In this document: in pieces, positions 36,963 through 49,400 of the stretch
Layout: each line of letters begins with the position of its first letter
Numbering within the stretch: the first letter of the stretch is position 1
Source: Fabrea salina
Taxonomy: Eukaryota > Ciliophora > Heterotrichea > Heterotrichida > Fabreidae
Reading direction: 5' to 3'
DNA: 57,819 nt
Assembly: GCA_022984795.1 (NCBI GenBank)
Contig: JALIHJ010000079.1
Span: 1 to 57,819 of the forward strand
Program-made: the position numbers and the translations under genes
The notes under the pieces: model-generated
The model's input: only the letters and a program-made list of their open reading frames with translations
Database searches by the model: none
What the model was told of the DNA's origin: nothing

Positions 36963-37469
36963 TTAAGACTGGATTTCTAAGTAAAGCAAAGTGCATACTA
37001 TCAAAAGCACCACAGAACTGTATGTTAAGTACGTGGAAAAAGCATTAGAACTTTGGGCTTTCAAAGCTTGCTTTAACTTGGTTTTTTGGAGTTCGAGTTC
37101 TTCTATTTCTTGCTTGTTTTGGTCTATTTCAACTTTGAGTTTTTGAGTTTTAGAATGCAAAAGGGCTTCTTTTTGGAGAGTTTCTTCCCGATAGTCAAAC
37201 AAGAACTGCTTTTTGTTCCAAAAAAACTCTTCAATTTCATAGATGTTTTGGTGGCTTTGTTTACTTAGTTGGTCGTTTTCTTGTTGTAGCACAGGTAAGT
37301 TTAGCTTGTGGTTTTCAATTTTTTCTTTAAGTTCTGTGTTTTTCTTGTCTAGTTTTTTTAGTTCGTCTAAAAGTTGGTACTTATTGGGTAATTTTTCGTA
37401 GTATTTCTTTTTTTGCTTTATTTCAGAAAGCTCTTTCCTCAATAACTCAATTAAACTTTGACTATCCAT
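36963..37469 (-). CDS. Coiled-coil tail-anchored membrane protein
   Basis: 168 residues. Long coiled coil from about 5 to 140 (Lys/Glu/Leu/Gln-rich heptads, for example ELKKLDKKNTELKEKIE) followed by one C-terminal membrane helix (YSSVVLLIVCTLLYLEI). This is the layout of vesicle tethers and SNARE-like or golgin-like proteins; no specific family recognised. It is 14 bp downstream of the basic-protein gene's start side neighbour and 23 bp from the giant surface-protein stop on the same strand. Confidence 0.75.
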   Translation of the reverse strand: MDSQSLIELLRKELSEIKQKKKYYEKLPNKYQLLDELKKLDKKNTELKEKIENHKLNLPVLQQENDQLSKQSHQNIYEIEEFFWNKKQFLFDYREETLQKEALLHSKTQKLKVEIDQNKQEIEELELQKTKLKQALKAQSSNAFSTYLTYSSVVLLIVCTLLYLEIQS

Positions 37470-37492
37470 ATTTAATGTCTCTAAATAGTTAC

Positions 37493-40400
37493 TTAGAAAA
37501 GTATGAAGAATAAGAGTGCTTGCACCAGAATGCTAGCGAGTGAACTGTCTTCTTCTTCTTTCAAGTTGTAGAAGTCTGCGTTGTATATCTTCTGCACGCA
37601 CTCGTCGTTGTCGATGAAGCGAGGGTACTCTGTGTAGTTCAGAGCTATCAAAGCGTACTTGTACTTGTCTTCGCCAGAGTCACTTGCTAAGTCAATGTAA
37701 CATTGCTGGGAGAACCTTCGGTAGGTCTGGCACACTGTTTGGTTCTTGTTGTAAATACTAGTAGCTAACTCAATGAACTGCTGCCCTGGCTCGTCTCCAG
37801 GCATAGGTTTGCAGTAAGCAGCTCCTTTGTTGTTGTAGCCACACACACACTCTCCAGGGAAGGATTCTCCTTTAGAGTTAGTTCCAATGCAGTCATCTGA
37901 GGTGCCGCACTCTTTGGGTAAGTAGTCTAGTTTAGGGGCCTCTGTGCACCTACCTTCCCCATTGTTGTTGTAACAAGCTCCTGATTTACAGAACATCGAG
38001 AATCCTGACACAGGGCATGATACCATGTCTCCATCTTCGAGTGAGAAGTAGTGTGTGCACACATAGTTTCCTTGACTCTGCATGTTGCATCCCATGTAAC
38101 TTTGACACTCGTAGTCATTAGTGCATGTGCTTCCTTCTTCTTTTAGTTCAGTGCATTTTTTGTTGAGGCAGTAAAGTCCAGGCCCACACTGGCTTTCAAC
38201 ACAGAGTTCGTCCTTTCCAGCGCCTTGGCATTTGTCGTTAGAGCACTTTCCGTAGAAGCAATCTCCGTCTTCTTTGCAGGGTTCTCCTGGGTAGTTCTTA
38301 ACTGCAGCTGGTTCTTTGCATTCAACATTGGGCTTGCCTTTTACGGCTTCAGTGGGGTCGCAGTACTTGTTATTTGAGCATGCTTGTAAGTCAAACATGT
38401 AGTTGCTTCCGTCGTATTTAATGCACACGTTTTCCTGGGAGATGTTGTCAGAGCATCCGTACTTAGGACAGTCGAACATCTGGGGTTCTACTAAGAAGTA
38501 GTCAGGGTTAAGGATCTCTTGTGTGCAAACTGAGTTGTCTATAAATCTTGGGTTATCCAAAGACTTAAGGTGGTTCTTTACGAAGTCATATATTTCTGAA
38601 GGTTCAGAAGTATGCTCGAAGCACCACTCACTGTACCTTGCTTCAGTGTGGCATTTGAAAATACCTTTGCTTGTAACGTGTTTTTGAAGTATGCTTTTGT
38701 AGTTTATGAATGGAGCGTCTCCAGACCAAGCGTGGCAGTAAGAGTCTCCGTTAGGGTTCATTCCGCAGGCACAAGGACCTTTCATTTCTCCATTTGTGTT
38801 GTTAGCAACGCAGTCTGAGTTGTCTCTGCAAGGTTGTTCAAGAAGATTGCGGCTCTTAAAAGCGTCTTGGCATCTTCCTATGTTAGAGCTGCCAGGTGCG
38901 ATTCTGCAACTCTGCGTTTCACAGAGTTCAGAAATGCCTTCTGGGTTGTGGTTGTTGCTTACTGCGTAGCTACAGTCGTGGACAGTCTTTCCTGATTCAA
39001 CAGAGAATAGTCGGGTGCATCTTCCGGGGTATTTCTTATCTCCGTTACACTTAAGGTTGTTCTGGCACATGTGAGTGTCAGTGCATTGGCCTCCTTCACC
39101 TACTTGAAGAGTGCAGATTCCGTTGCAGTACATTCCTACGTCACAGTCAGTGTTTTTGGAGCATGTCTCTCCTAGTTGGTTTGCAGAACACCTTCCAAGC
39201 ATGCATTTATTTGACATGCACTGAGAATCAGCAAGGCATGGCTCTCCTGGGTATTTTTCTTTTGGACTGAGAGGGGGCTCAGCTACGCATGTTGCTGTTT
39301 GATTGACTTCCTTAAAGTCGCAGTAGGGTTGTGAATCCAAGGTACAAGCTTGAAGTAAGTAGTTGTTGTCTTTTTTCTCGTAGCAAATGTCATTATCTAG
39401 GTCTGAGCAAGTGTAGGTTGGGCATTGGGGTTCTGGTTCTGGTAAGTTGTTCCAGTACTCTGAAGTGAAAGTAGTCTTCACGCATTTATCGTTGTCGATG
39501 ATCAGTGGATGCATGAAGAACTTCAGGTAAGAGTGGTAGTAGTAGTTGGGGTCTTTATCTAAACCTTCAGCTACCATCTGCATGCAATTTTTAGAGTACC
39601 TTCTAGTAGTCTGGCACCTAGCTATCAGGTCGCTCTCATAAAGCTGAGTGGCATTTTGTAACCACTCTTGTCCAGAAGAGTCTCCTACAAAGGCACTGCA
39701 GTAAGATTTGCCCTCAGGGTTGTAACCACAAGTACACTCTCCTACAAAATTGTAGGTTTGGCTGTTCTCTACAATGCAGTCATTGGAAGTAACACATTCC
39801 TTTTGCTCGCTGGAAGACTGAGGAGCATCAGTACAGAAACCCACAGCTCCCTGACTGTAACAGGCACCTGACTTGCACATGGTGTTGTAACCAGAGACTG
39901 GACAGACTACTTGTTGTCCGTTGTTGACTGAAAAGTACTCCACACAAGTTCCTTCAGAAGAAGAAGTAGCACTGCAGGTGGCTTTTGTAACACACTCAAA
40001 CTCACTCGTGCAGGATTCATTTATTTGCTTTAGAGGTTGGCATGTTTGAGACGAATCGCAGTAAAGTCCAGGATTACATTCGCCCATTTCTGAACAAGAT
40101 TGTCCTTGAGTCTTTCCACTGCATGTATTACCCAAACAATTTCCATATTTGCAATCAAAGCTACTATCACACATTTCACCAGGATAAGCTAAGTCAAGAG
40201 GAGGTGCTCCTCCACAAGACTCTTGAATGTACTCGTTTGCTACTGCTTTGGTCCAGTCACAGTATTGTCCACCTGAGCACTGTGAGATGTTGAACAGGTT
40301 CTGGGCAGAGTTGAAGGAGATGCAGGTAGAGCTAGACTGGCCTGAACAGGTGTAAGCTTTGCACTCATAAAGGGAAGGTTTTTGTTCGTAGTAGTGCGAA

Positions 40401-43400
40401 TTGAAGATCTCTTGGGTGCAGATAGCATTGTTTTGGTAACGAGCTGAGTGCTGAGACTCAATGCTGAGTTTAGTGTAGTTGCTAACTTCACTAGGCTTTA
40501 AGTTCTGTTGAAGGCAGAAGCTTGAGAACCTTCTGTGAGTGTGGCAGAGAACAGTGGCATCAGTTGCTAAGTGGGTCTTCAAAAGACTTCTAGCTTGGAC
40601 GTAGGGAGGATCGCCTGAGAAGGCATCACAGTATTTGAAGCCGTCAGTTCCTAGTGAGCACTCACAGGAGCCTTCCTTTGAGTTACCGCCGCCTGTTCCA
40701 ATACAGCTAGAGTCGTCAATACAAGTTTTGGGGTAGGTGCTCAACTTCAAGTTCTCTTGGCACATTCCAGTTTTGGGGTTGCAGCTTCCTGAAGCGCAGA
40801 GGTCTGAGTGTCCTTCGTTGTTGAAGTTTGCTTGACATACTCCAACTAATTGGCCGTTTTCTATGGAGTAGTAAGGAATGCAAGTACCAGGTTCAGTGGA
40901 TGTTTTGTTGCAGCCCAAGTGGTTTTCACAGTCGTACTCAGAAGTACACATTTCTCCTTCTTGTTTCTGAGCTGCACAAACAATTCCGTCACAGTAAAGT
41001 CCTACGTCACAGTCTGAGTCGTGGTCACAAGAACTTGCAATGGGCTGGCCTTGGCATTTCTGAAGCACACAGACTCCAGACAAGCAATCTAGGTCAGATA
41101 AACAAGGCTCTCCGGGGTAGTTTTGGGGAGAAGCAGGGTGGGGTTCAGGTGCACAAGTAGAGTTGCTAGAAGCAGGAGGACAGTAAGGAGCAGAGGGGTC
41201 ACTGCAGGGGTCTAGGATGTAATTTCCGTTGTTTGTCTGTTCAATGCACTGATCTCCTAAAGAGTCTGAGCAAGTGTAGGTTGGGCATTCAGGCTGAGGC
41301 TTAGGTTTATTATTCCAGTACTCTGAGGTGAAAGTAGTCTTCACACAGTCGTCATTGCCGATGATTAGAGGGTGCATGAAGAACCTTAGGTAAGTGCCAT
41401 AGTAGTAATTAGGATCTTTGCTTGAAAGTTTAGCTACCATTTGCATGCAGTTTTTAGAGTATCTTCTACTAGTTTGGCATTTTTCAATAGAGTTGCTGGC
41501 ATAAAGTTCATCTGCATTTTGTAACCACTCTTGTCCAGAAGAGTCTCCTACAAAGGCACTGCAGTAAGATTTGCCGTCAGAATTGTAACCACAAGTACAC
41601 TCTCCTACAAACTCTTGGTTGTTGTTAGTCACAATGCAGTCATTGGAAGTAACACATTCCTTTTGTTCACTGGAAGACTGAGGAGCATCAGTACAGAAAC
41701 CCACAGCTCCCTGACTGTAACAGGCACCTGACTTGCACATGGTGTTGTAGCCAGAGACTGGACAGACTACTTGTTGTCCGTTGTTGACTGAAAAGTATTC
41801 CACACAGGTTCCTTGGTAAGGGTCAGTTGTAGCGTTGCAGGTGGCATGGGTAGAGCATTCAAACTCACTTAGACAGAAGTCTCCAGGTTGTTTGAGAGGC
41901 ACGCACTCTTTGACTCCGTCAGCACAGTAAAGTCCAGGATTACACTCTCCCATTTCTGAACAAGATTGTCCTTGAGTCTTGCCTTGGCAGATACCTGACT
42001 CGCAGTTTCCATATTTGCAGTCAGAGCTACTATCACACATTTCACCAGGATAAGCTAAGTCAAGAGGAGGTGCTCCTCCACAAGACTCTTGAATGTACTC
42101 GTTTGCTACTGCCTTAGTCCAGTCACAGTATTCTCCACCTGAGCACTGTGAGATGTTGAACAGGTTCTGGGCAGAGTTGAAGGAGATGCAGGTAGAGCTA
42201 GACTGGCCTGAACAGGTGTAAGCTTTGCACTCATAAAGGGAAGGTTTTTGTTCGAAATAGTCGTTGTTAATAATTTCCCGAGTACACTTAGCATTGTTTT
42301 GGTAACGAGCTGAGTGCTGAGACTCAATGCTGGATTGAGCATAAAGAACCATTTCTTGAGAGTCTAAGTTCTGTTGGAGACACAGAGTTGAGAACCTTCT
42401 GTGAGTGTGGCAAAGAACAGTGGCATCGGTTTTCAAGTGAGTCTTCAAAAGACTTCTGACATTAACATAGGGAGGATCGCCTGAAAAAGCATTGCAGTAC
42501 TTGAATCCATCCATTCCTGCTCCACAAAGACAGCTTCCTTCTTCTATGTCATTGAGGCTATTAGAGCCTAGACAATTATAATCATAGTTGCAAGTTTTGG
42601 GGTAAGTGTTTGACTTCAAGTTCTCTTGGCACATTCCAGTTTTAGGGTTGCAGCTTCCTGAAGCGCACAGGTCTGAGTGTCCTTCATTGTTGAAATTAAC
42701 CACACAGATTCCCACTGGTTGACCATCGGAGATGGTGTAGTAAGGAATGCAAGTACCAGGTTCAGTGGATGTTTTGTTACAACCCAAGTGGTTTTCACAG
42801 TCGTACTCAGAAGTACACATTTCTCCTTCTTGTTTCTGAGCTGCACAAACAATTCCGTCACAGTAAAGTCCTACGTCACAGTCTGAGTCGTGGTCACAAG
42901 AACTTGCAATGGGCTGGCCTTGGCATTTCTGAAGTGTACAGACTCCAGACAAGCAGTCGAAATGGGATAAACAAGGCTCTCCGGGGTAGTTTTGGGGAGA
43001 AGCAGGATGGGGTTCGGGCTCGCAAGTAGAGTTGGCTTTAGAAGGACAGTAAGGAGCAGATGGGTCAGTGCAGGGGTCTAAAAAGTAATTTCCTTTGAAC
43101 TGCTCATAACATTCATCTCCTATTTTATCTGAGCAAGTGTAGGTTGGGCACTGAGCAATAGGCTCAGGCTCTATGAAGTTGTCCCAGTACTCTGAGGTGA
43201 AAGTCTGTTTCACGCAGTCGTCGTTGTCGATGATTAGAGGGTGCATGAAGAATTTCAAATAAGAACGGTAATAGTACTTAGGGTCTTTGCCTGAGAAAGT
43301 TGATACAATTTCCATGCAGTTTTTAGAGTACCTTCTAGTAGTCTGACACCTAGCTATCAGGTCGCTCTCATAAAGCTGAGTGGCATTTTGTAACCACTCT

Positions 43401-46400
43401 TGTCCAGAAGAGTCTCCTACAAAGGCACTGCAGTAAGATTTGCCCTCAGGGTTGTAACCACAAGTACACTCTCCTACAAACTCTTGGTTGTTGTTAGTCA
43501 CAATGCAGTCATTGGAAGTAACACATTCCTTTTGTTCACTGGAAGACTGAGGAGCATCAGTACAGACACCCACAGTTCCTTGACTGTAACAGACACCTGA
43601 CTTGCACATGGTGTTGTAACCAGAGACTGGACAGACTACTTGTTGTCCGTTGTTGACTGAAAAGTACTCCACACAAGTTCCTTCAGAAGAAGAAGTAGCA
43701 TTGCAGGTGGCTTTTGTAACACACTCAAATTCACTCATGCAGCGTCCACCTATGTCCATTAATCGCTGGCATTTCTGGATTCTATTCGGACAGTAAAGTC
43801 CAGGATTACAATCTCCCATTTCTATGCAAGATTCTCCTTCTTTTTTGCCTTCACAAATCCCTTCTACGCAGTTATCGTGTTTACAATCAGAATCGGTGTT
43901 ACAAAGTTCACCAGGATAAGCTAAGTCAAGAGGAGGTGCTCCTCCACAAGACTCTTGAATGTACTCGTTTGCTACTGCTTTGGTCCAGTCGCAGTATTGT
44001 CCACCTGAGCACTGTGAAATGTTGAACAGGTTCTGGGCAGAGTTGAAGGAGATGCAGGTAGAGCTAGACTGGCCTGAACAGGTGTAAGCCTTACACTCAT
44101 AAAGGGAAGGTTTTTGTTCGTAGTAGTTGCTGTTAAGGATCTCTTGAGTACACTTGGCATTGTTCTGATAACGAGGTGAGTGTTGAGATTCCATACTAGA
44201 TTTGGTGTAGTTAACGATCTGCTGAGGAGTTAAGTTCTGTTGAAGACACAGAGTTGAGAACCTTCTGTGAGTGTGGCAAAGAACAGTGGCATCGGTTTTC
44301 AAGTGAGTTTTGAATAAATCCTTGGCATTTAAGGAAGGAGGATCGCCTGAGAAGGCATTGCAATACTTGAAACCATCAGTTCCAAATCCACAATCACAAG
44401 AGCCTTCTTTCAGCAAATCATCGCTGTTCTTAGCTAAGCAGTCAGAGTCTTGGTTGCATGTTGTGGGGTATTTTATAGATTCAAATGAAGGCTGGCATAC
44501 TCCACCTTTAGGCCACCAAGTTGAGTCGGGTTTGCAGCTTCCTGAAGTGCAGAGGTCTGAGTGTCCTTCGTTGTTCTGTGTGGCTGTGCAAATTCCCACT
44601 GATTGACCGTTTTCTATGGAGTAGTAAGGAATGCAAGTACCAGGTTCTGTGGATGTTTTGTTACAGCCCAAATGGTTTTCACAGTCGTACTCAGAGGTAC
44701 AAGTTTCCCCTTCTTGTTTCTGGGCTGCACAAAGAACTCCGTCACAGTAAAGTCCTACGTCACAGTCTGAGTCATGGTCACATGGGTTTGCAATAGCTTT
44801 GCCTTGACATTTCTGAAGCACACAAACTTGAGACAAACAGTCGAAATTGGATAAACAAGGCTCTCCAGGGTAGTTTTGTGGGAAAGGCGGTTGAGGCTCG
44901 GCCTCACAACTAAAGTTTCCAAGATGAGGGGGGCAGTAAGGTGTAGAAGAACCGCTGCAGGGGTCTAAGATGTAGTTGCCGTTGTTTGTCTCTTCAATGC
45001 ACTGATCTCCTAAAGAGTCTGAGCAAGTGTAGGTTGGGCACTGATCAATAGGTGCAGGTCCGACAACATTATTCCAGTACTCTGAGGTGAAAGTAGTCTT
45101 CACACAGTCGTCATTGCCGATGATTAGAGGGTGCATGAAGAACCTTAGGTAAGTGCCATAGTAGTAACCAAGTTCTTTTCCTGAAAGAGCTGCCATAAGT
45201 TGCATGCAGTTTTTAGAGTATCTTCTAGTAGTCTGACACCTAGCTATCAGGTCGCTCTCATAAAGCTGAGTGGCATTTTGTAACCACTCTTGTCCAGAAG
45301 AGTCTCCTACAAAGGCACTGCAGTAAGATTTGCCCTCAGAGTTGTAACCACAAGTACACTCTCCTACAAACTCTTGGTTGTTGTTAGTCACAATGCAGTC
45401 ATTGGAAGTAACACATTCCTTTTGTTCACTGGAAGACTGAGGAGCATCAGTACAGACACCCACAGTTCCTTGACTGTAACAGGCACCTGACTTGCACATG
45501 GTGTTGTAACCAGAGACTGGGCAGACTACTTGTTGTCCGTTGTTGACTGAAAAGTACTCCACACAGGTTCCTTGGTAAGGGTCAGTTGTAGCGTTGCAGG
45601 TGGCATGGGTAGAGCATTCAAACTCACTTAGACAGAAGTCTCCAGGTTGTTTGAGAGGCACGCACTCTTTGACTCCGTCAGCACAGTAAAATCCAGGATT
45701 GCACTCTCCCATTTCTGTGCAAGATTGTCCTTGAGTCTTGCCTTCACAAATTCCATCAGTACATTTACCGTGTTTACAATCAGAATCGGTGTTACAAAGT
45801 TCACCAGGATAAGCTAAGTCAAGAGGAGGTGCTCCTCCACAAGACTCTTGAATGTACTCGTTTGCTACTGCTTTGGTCCAGTCACAGTATTCTCCACCTG
45901 AGCACTGTGAGATGTTGAACAGGTTCTGGGCAGAGTTGAAGGAGATGCAGGTAGAGCTAGACTGGCCTGAACAGGTGTAAGCTTTGCACTCATAAAGGGA
46001 AGGTTTTTGTTCGTAGTAGTGCGAATTGAAGATCTCTTGGGTGCAGATAGCATTGTTTTGGTAACGAGCTGAGTGCTGAGACTCAATGCTGAGTTTAGTG
46101 TAGTTGCTAACTTCACTAGGCTTTAAGTTCTGTTGAAGGCAGAAGCTTGAGAACCTTCTGTGAGTGTGGCAGAGAACAGTGGCATCAGTTGCTAAGTGAA
46201 TTTTGAGTAAAGCTTTGGCATTGATATAGGGGGGATCGCCTGAGAAGGCATTGCAGTACTTGAAGCCGTCAGTTCCTAGCCCACATTGGCAGGTTCCTTC
46301 TCTGAACGAAACATCATTGCTGCCTAGACAATCAGAGTCTTCATTACAAACTTTGGGGTATTCACTGTTTTGCACACTTTGTTCACATATCCCTGGACCA

Positions 46401-49400
46401 GAGCTAAGCGGTGTTAGGGGGTTGCAGCTTCCTGAAGCGCACAGGTCTGAGTGTCCTTCATTGTTGAAAATGGAAATGCATAACCCAATAGGTTTACCGT
46501 TTTCTATGGAGTAGTAAGGAATGCAAGTACCAGGTTCAGTGGATGTTTTGTTGCAGCCCAAGTGGTTTTCACAGTCGTACTCAGAAGTACACATTTCTCC
46601 TTCTTGTTTCTGAGCTGCACAAACAATTCCGTCACAGTAAAGTCCTACGTCACAGTCTGAGTCGTGGTCACAAGAACTCGCAATGGGCTGGCCTTGACAT
46701 TTCTGAAGTGTACAGACTCCAGACAAGCAATCTAGGTCAGATAGACAAGGCTCTCCAGGGTAGTTTTGGGGAGAAGCAGGGTGGGGTTCAGGTGCGCAAG
46801 TAGAGTTGGTAGAAGCAGGAGGACAGTAAGGAGCAGAGGGGTCACTGCAGGGGTCTAGGATGTAATTGTTGGCACTGGTTTTTTCGATGCACTGATCTCC
46901 TAAAGAGTCTGAGCAAGTGTAGGTTGGGCACTGAGGTTCAGGTGTGGGGTTAGGAATAGTGTTCCAGTACTCTGAAGTGAAGGTTTCTTTGGTGCAGTCA
47001 TCATTGCCGATGTATAGTGGGTAGGAAGTAAAGTTCAAGAAAGCATTGTAGTAAGTAAAGTGCTCTTTTCCAGAAAGAACAGCAACGACAACTAAGCAGT
47101 TTTTAGAGTACCTCCTAGTTGTTTGGCAAGTTTTAATGTGATCTCCAGTCATGAATTGCTTAGCGTAGTCTAGGTACTTGACTCCAGGCTCGTCAGCTGC
47201 ATGAGCTGCACAGTAAGACTGACCCTCACTGTTGAAGCCACACATGCACTCCCCAGGGAAGTTTTCTCCGTCCTCGTTAGAAGCTGAGCAATCGTCTGAG
47301 ATCAGACATTCTTTGGCGAAGGACTTTGAAGTTGGTGCCTTAGCGCAGTAACCAGTAGTTGAGTTTCCAGGGTTGAAACAAGTTCCAGTTTCGCAGTAAT
47401 AAGAAAACCCAGACTTAGGACAAGGCACTTCTTGGTTGAGTTTCATTGAGAAGTAAGGCTTACAGGTTCCACTTCCACTGTTGAGTAAGCAGAAAGTGTT
47501 AGGAACGCAATCGTAGTCATTAGAACAAGTTTCGTCAGCTCTTCTGAGGGAGTTGCAGATTCCTTGTCTGCAGTAAAGTCCTACATTGCACTCCTCAGAT
47601 TTAGAGCACTTGTCAAACTTAGCTTTGCCTTCGCACTTTCCTAAAACACAGTTTCCATAAACACACTCGGAGTCACTAGTGCAGATTTCTCCAGGGTATG
47701 CTTGGTTCTTTGGTTCTTGAGAACTGCACTCTACCTTCAAGTAGGGGTTGTCTGTTGCGTACTCATAGTCACAGTACTCGTTTTGGCCACATTGACCAAT
47801 CTCAAACATGTTGCCAGTAGAATTGAACCCAATGCACACTCCTGAATCAACTTGGCCACAACCGTACTTTTTGCATCTGAACTTTTCAAGTGTCAGAGAG
47901 GAATAGTCGTAGTTGATGATTTGGGCAGTGCATTTTTCGTTGTCGCGGTACCTAGGAGTGTCTATCTTGAGATACTCGTTTCTGAAGTAATCATAGGCAT
48001 AGTTGAAGCGAATGTTCTGGCTCATGCACCACTCACTGAGTCTTTGGGTGGTGTGACAGTTGTCAATTCCACTGTTTCCAAAGTGGAGTTTGAGTTGGGA
48101 CCTTGTGACTTGGGAAGGTTCATCTCCAGAGAAGGTGTTACAGAAACTAAACCCATCTTTGTTCATTCCGCACTCGCACGAGCCCATTAAAGTTTTGTTC
48201 TCGGAGTCAGTGGCTATGCAGTCTTCGTTTCTGTCACAGGTGTGAGGATAAGGGCCGTCTAGTTCGTACTGAAGAGTACATATGCCGATAGTAGAAGGTC
48301 CTGGAATCTTTTTGCAACTTCCAGTTTCACAAAGGTTGGAGAACCCTTCTGGAGTTTTGAAACCCATGCAGTCGTTTACAGTTTCGCCTACTTCGAAGCT
48401 GAAGTACTTAACGCACATTCCAGACTGTCTTGAAGTAGCATTGCAGGCGTACATGTTTTGGCACTCAAAGTCATCTTTACAGGTTTCGCCCTCTGCAAGT
48501 TGTTGTTGGCATTTTCCTAAACTGTTGCAGAATAAACCTACGTCGCAGTGGGAGTTCTCTGAACAAGAAAAGCCTTGAAGACTTCCTTTGCACTTCCCTG
48601 ACAAGCAAACTCCTGAGATGCAGTTAGAGTCTCCGTAACAAGGGTCTCCAGGGTACTTGGTGTTGTTGGCTGGCCAAGGCCACTCCATGCAGTAAGCACT
48701 TTGGTTCAGAGCTTTATAGTCACAGTAAGGCTTGTCGGCACTGCAGATTTCTAGTTCGTAGTTTTCGTCGTGAGGAGAGAAACAAAGGTCTCCAAACAGG
48801 GGCTCGCAAGTGTAGGTTTTACACTCAGGTGCAGGATTAGGGTCGTGTTTGTTTTCCCAGTACTCCAAAGTAAAGGTGTCCTTCACACAGTCTTCGTTGT
48901 CTTGAATCAGGGGGAAGAAGTGGTAGCCGAGGTAAGCTCCGTAGTAGTAAGTAGCGTTTTCTCCTTGAGTAGCAGCAACAATCCTCATGCAGTTCTTGGA
49001 GTGTCTGCGAGTGGTTTGGCAAATTTTCATTTCTTTGCTTTGGTAGAGTTCTTTGGCCCTAGTGACCCACTCCAAACCTGGACTGTCTGCTGGGAAAACA
49101 CTGCAGTAAGACTGCCCTGTAGGGTTATAGCCACATGTGCATTCTCCGTAAAACAGTTCTCCTTTTGAGTTAGTTCCTGAGCAGTCGTTTGAGGTTTCGC
49201 AAGCAAACGGAGTAGTTCCGTTTGTGACTGGGGACTTTGTGCAGTAACCTATTTCTCCATTGCCGTTGTTGTAACAAGTAGCTGACTCACACATGTCGTT
49301 ATAGCCTGACTTAGGACAAGGCACAGAGTCTCCTTCTTTGACTGAGAAGTAACTGATGCAAGTGCCCTGGTAAGGGTTGGTAGTTACGTTGCAGGTTGCT

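Noticed and set aside
39668-45490. Four nearly identical antisense ORFs of 66-67 residues (MSRRVSYKGTAVRFA type) at 39668, 41531, 43400 and 45290
   Set aside because: They are mirror frames of the homogenised repeats of the giant surface-protein gene and recur only because the repeats do.
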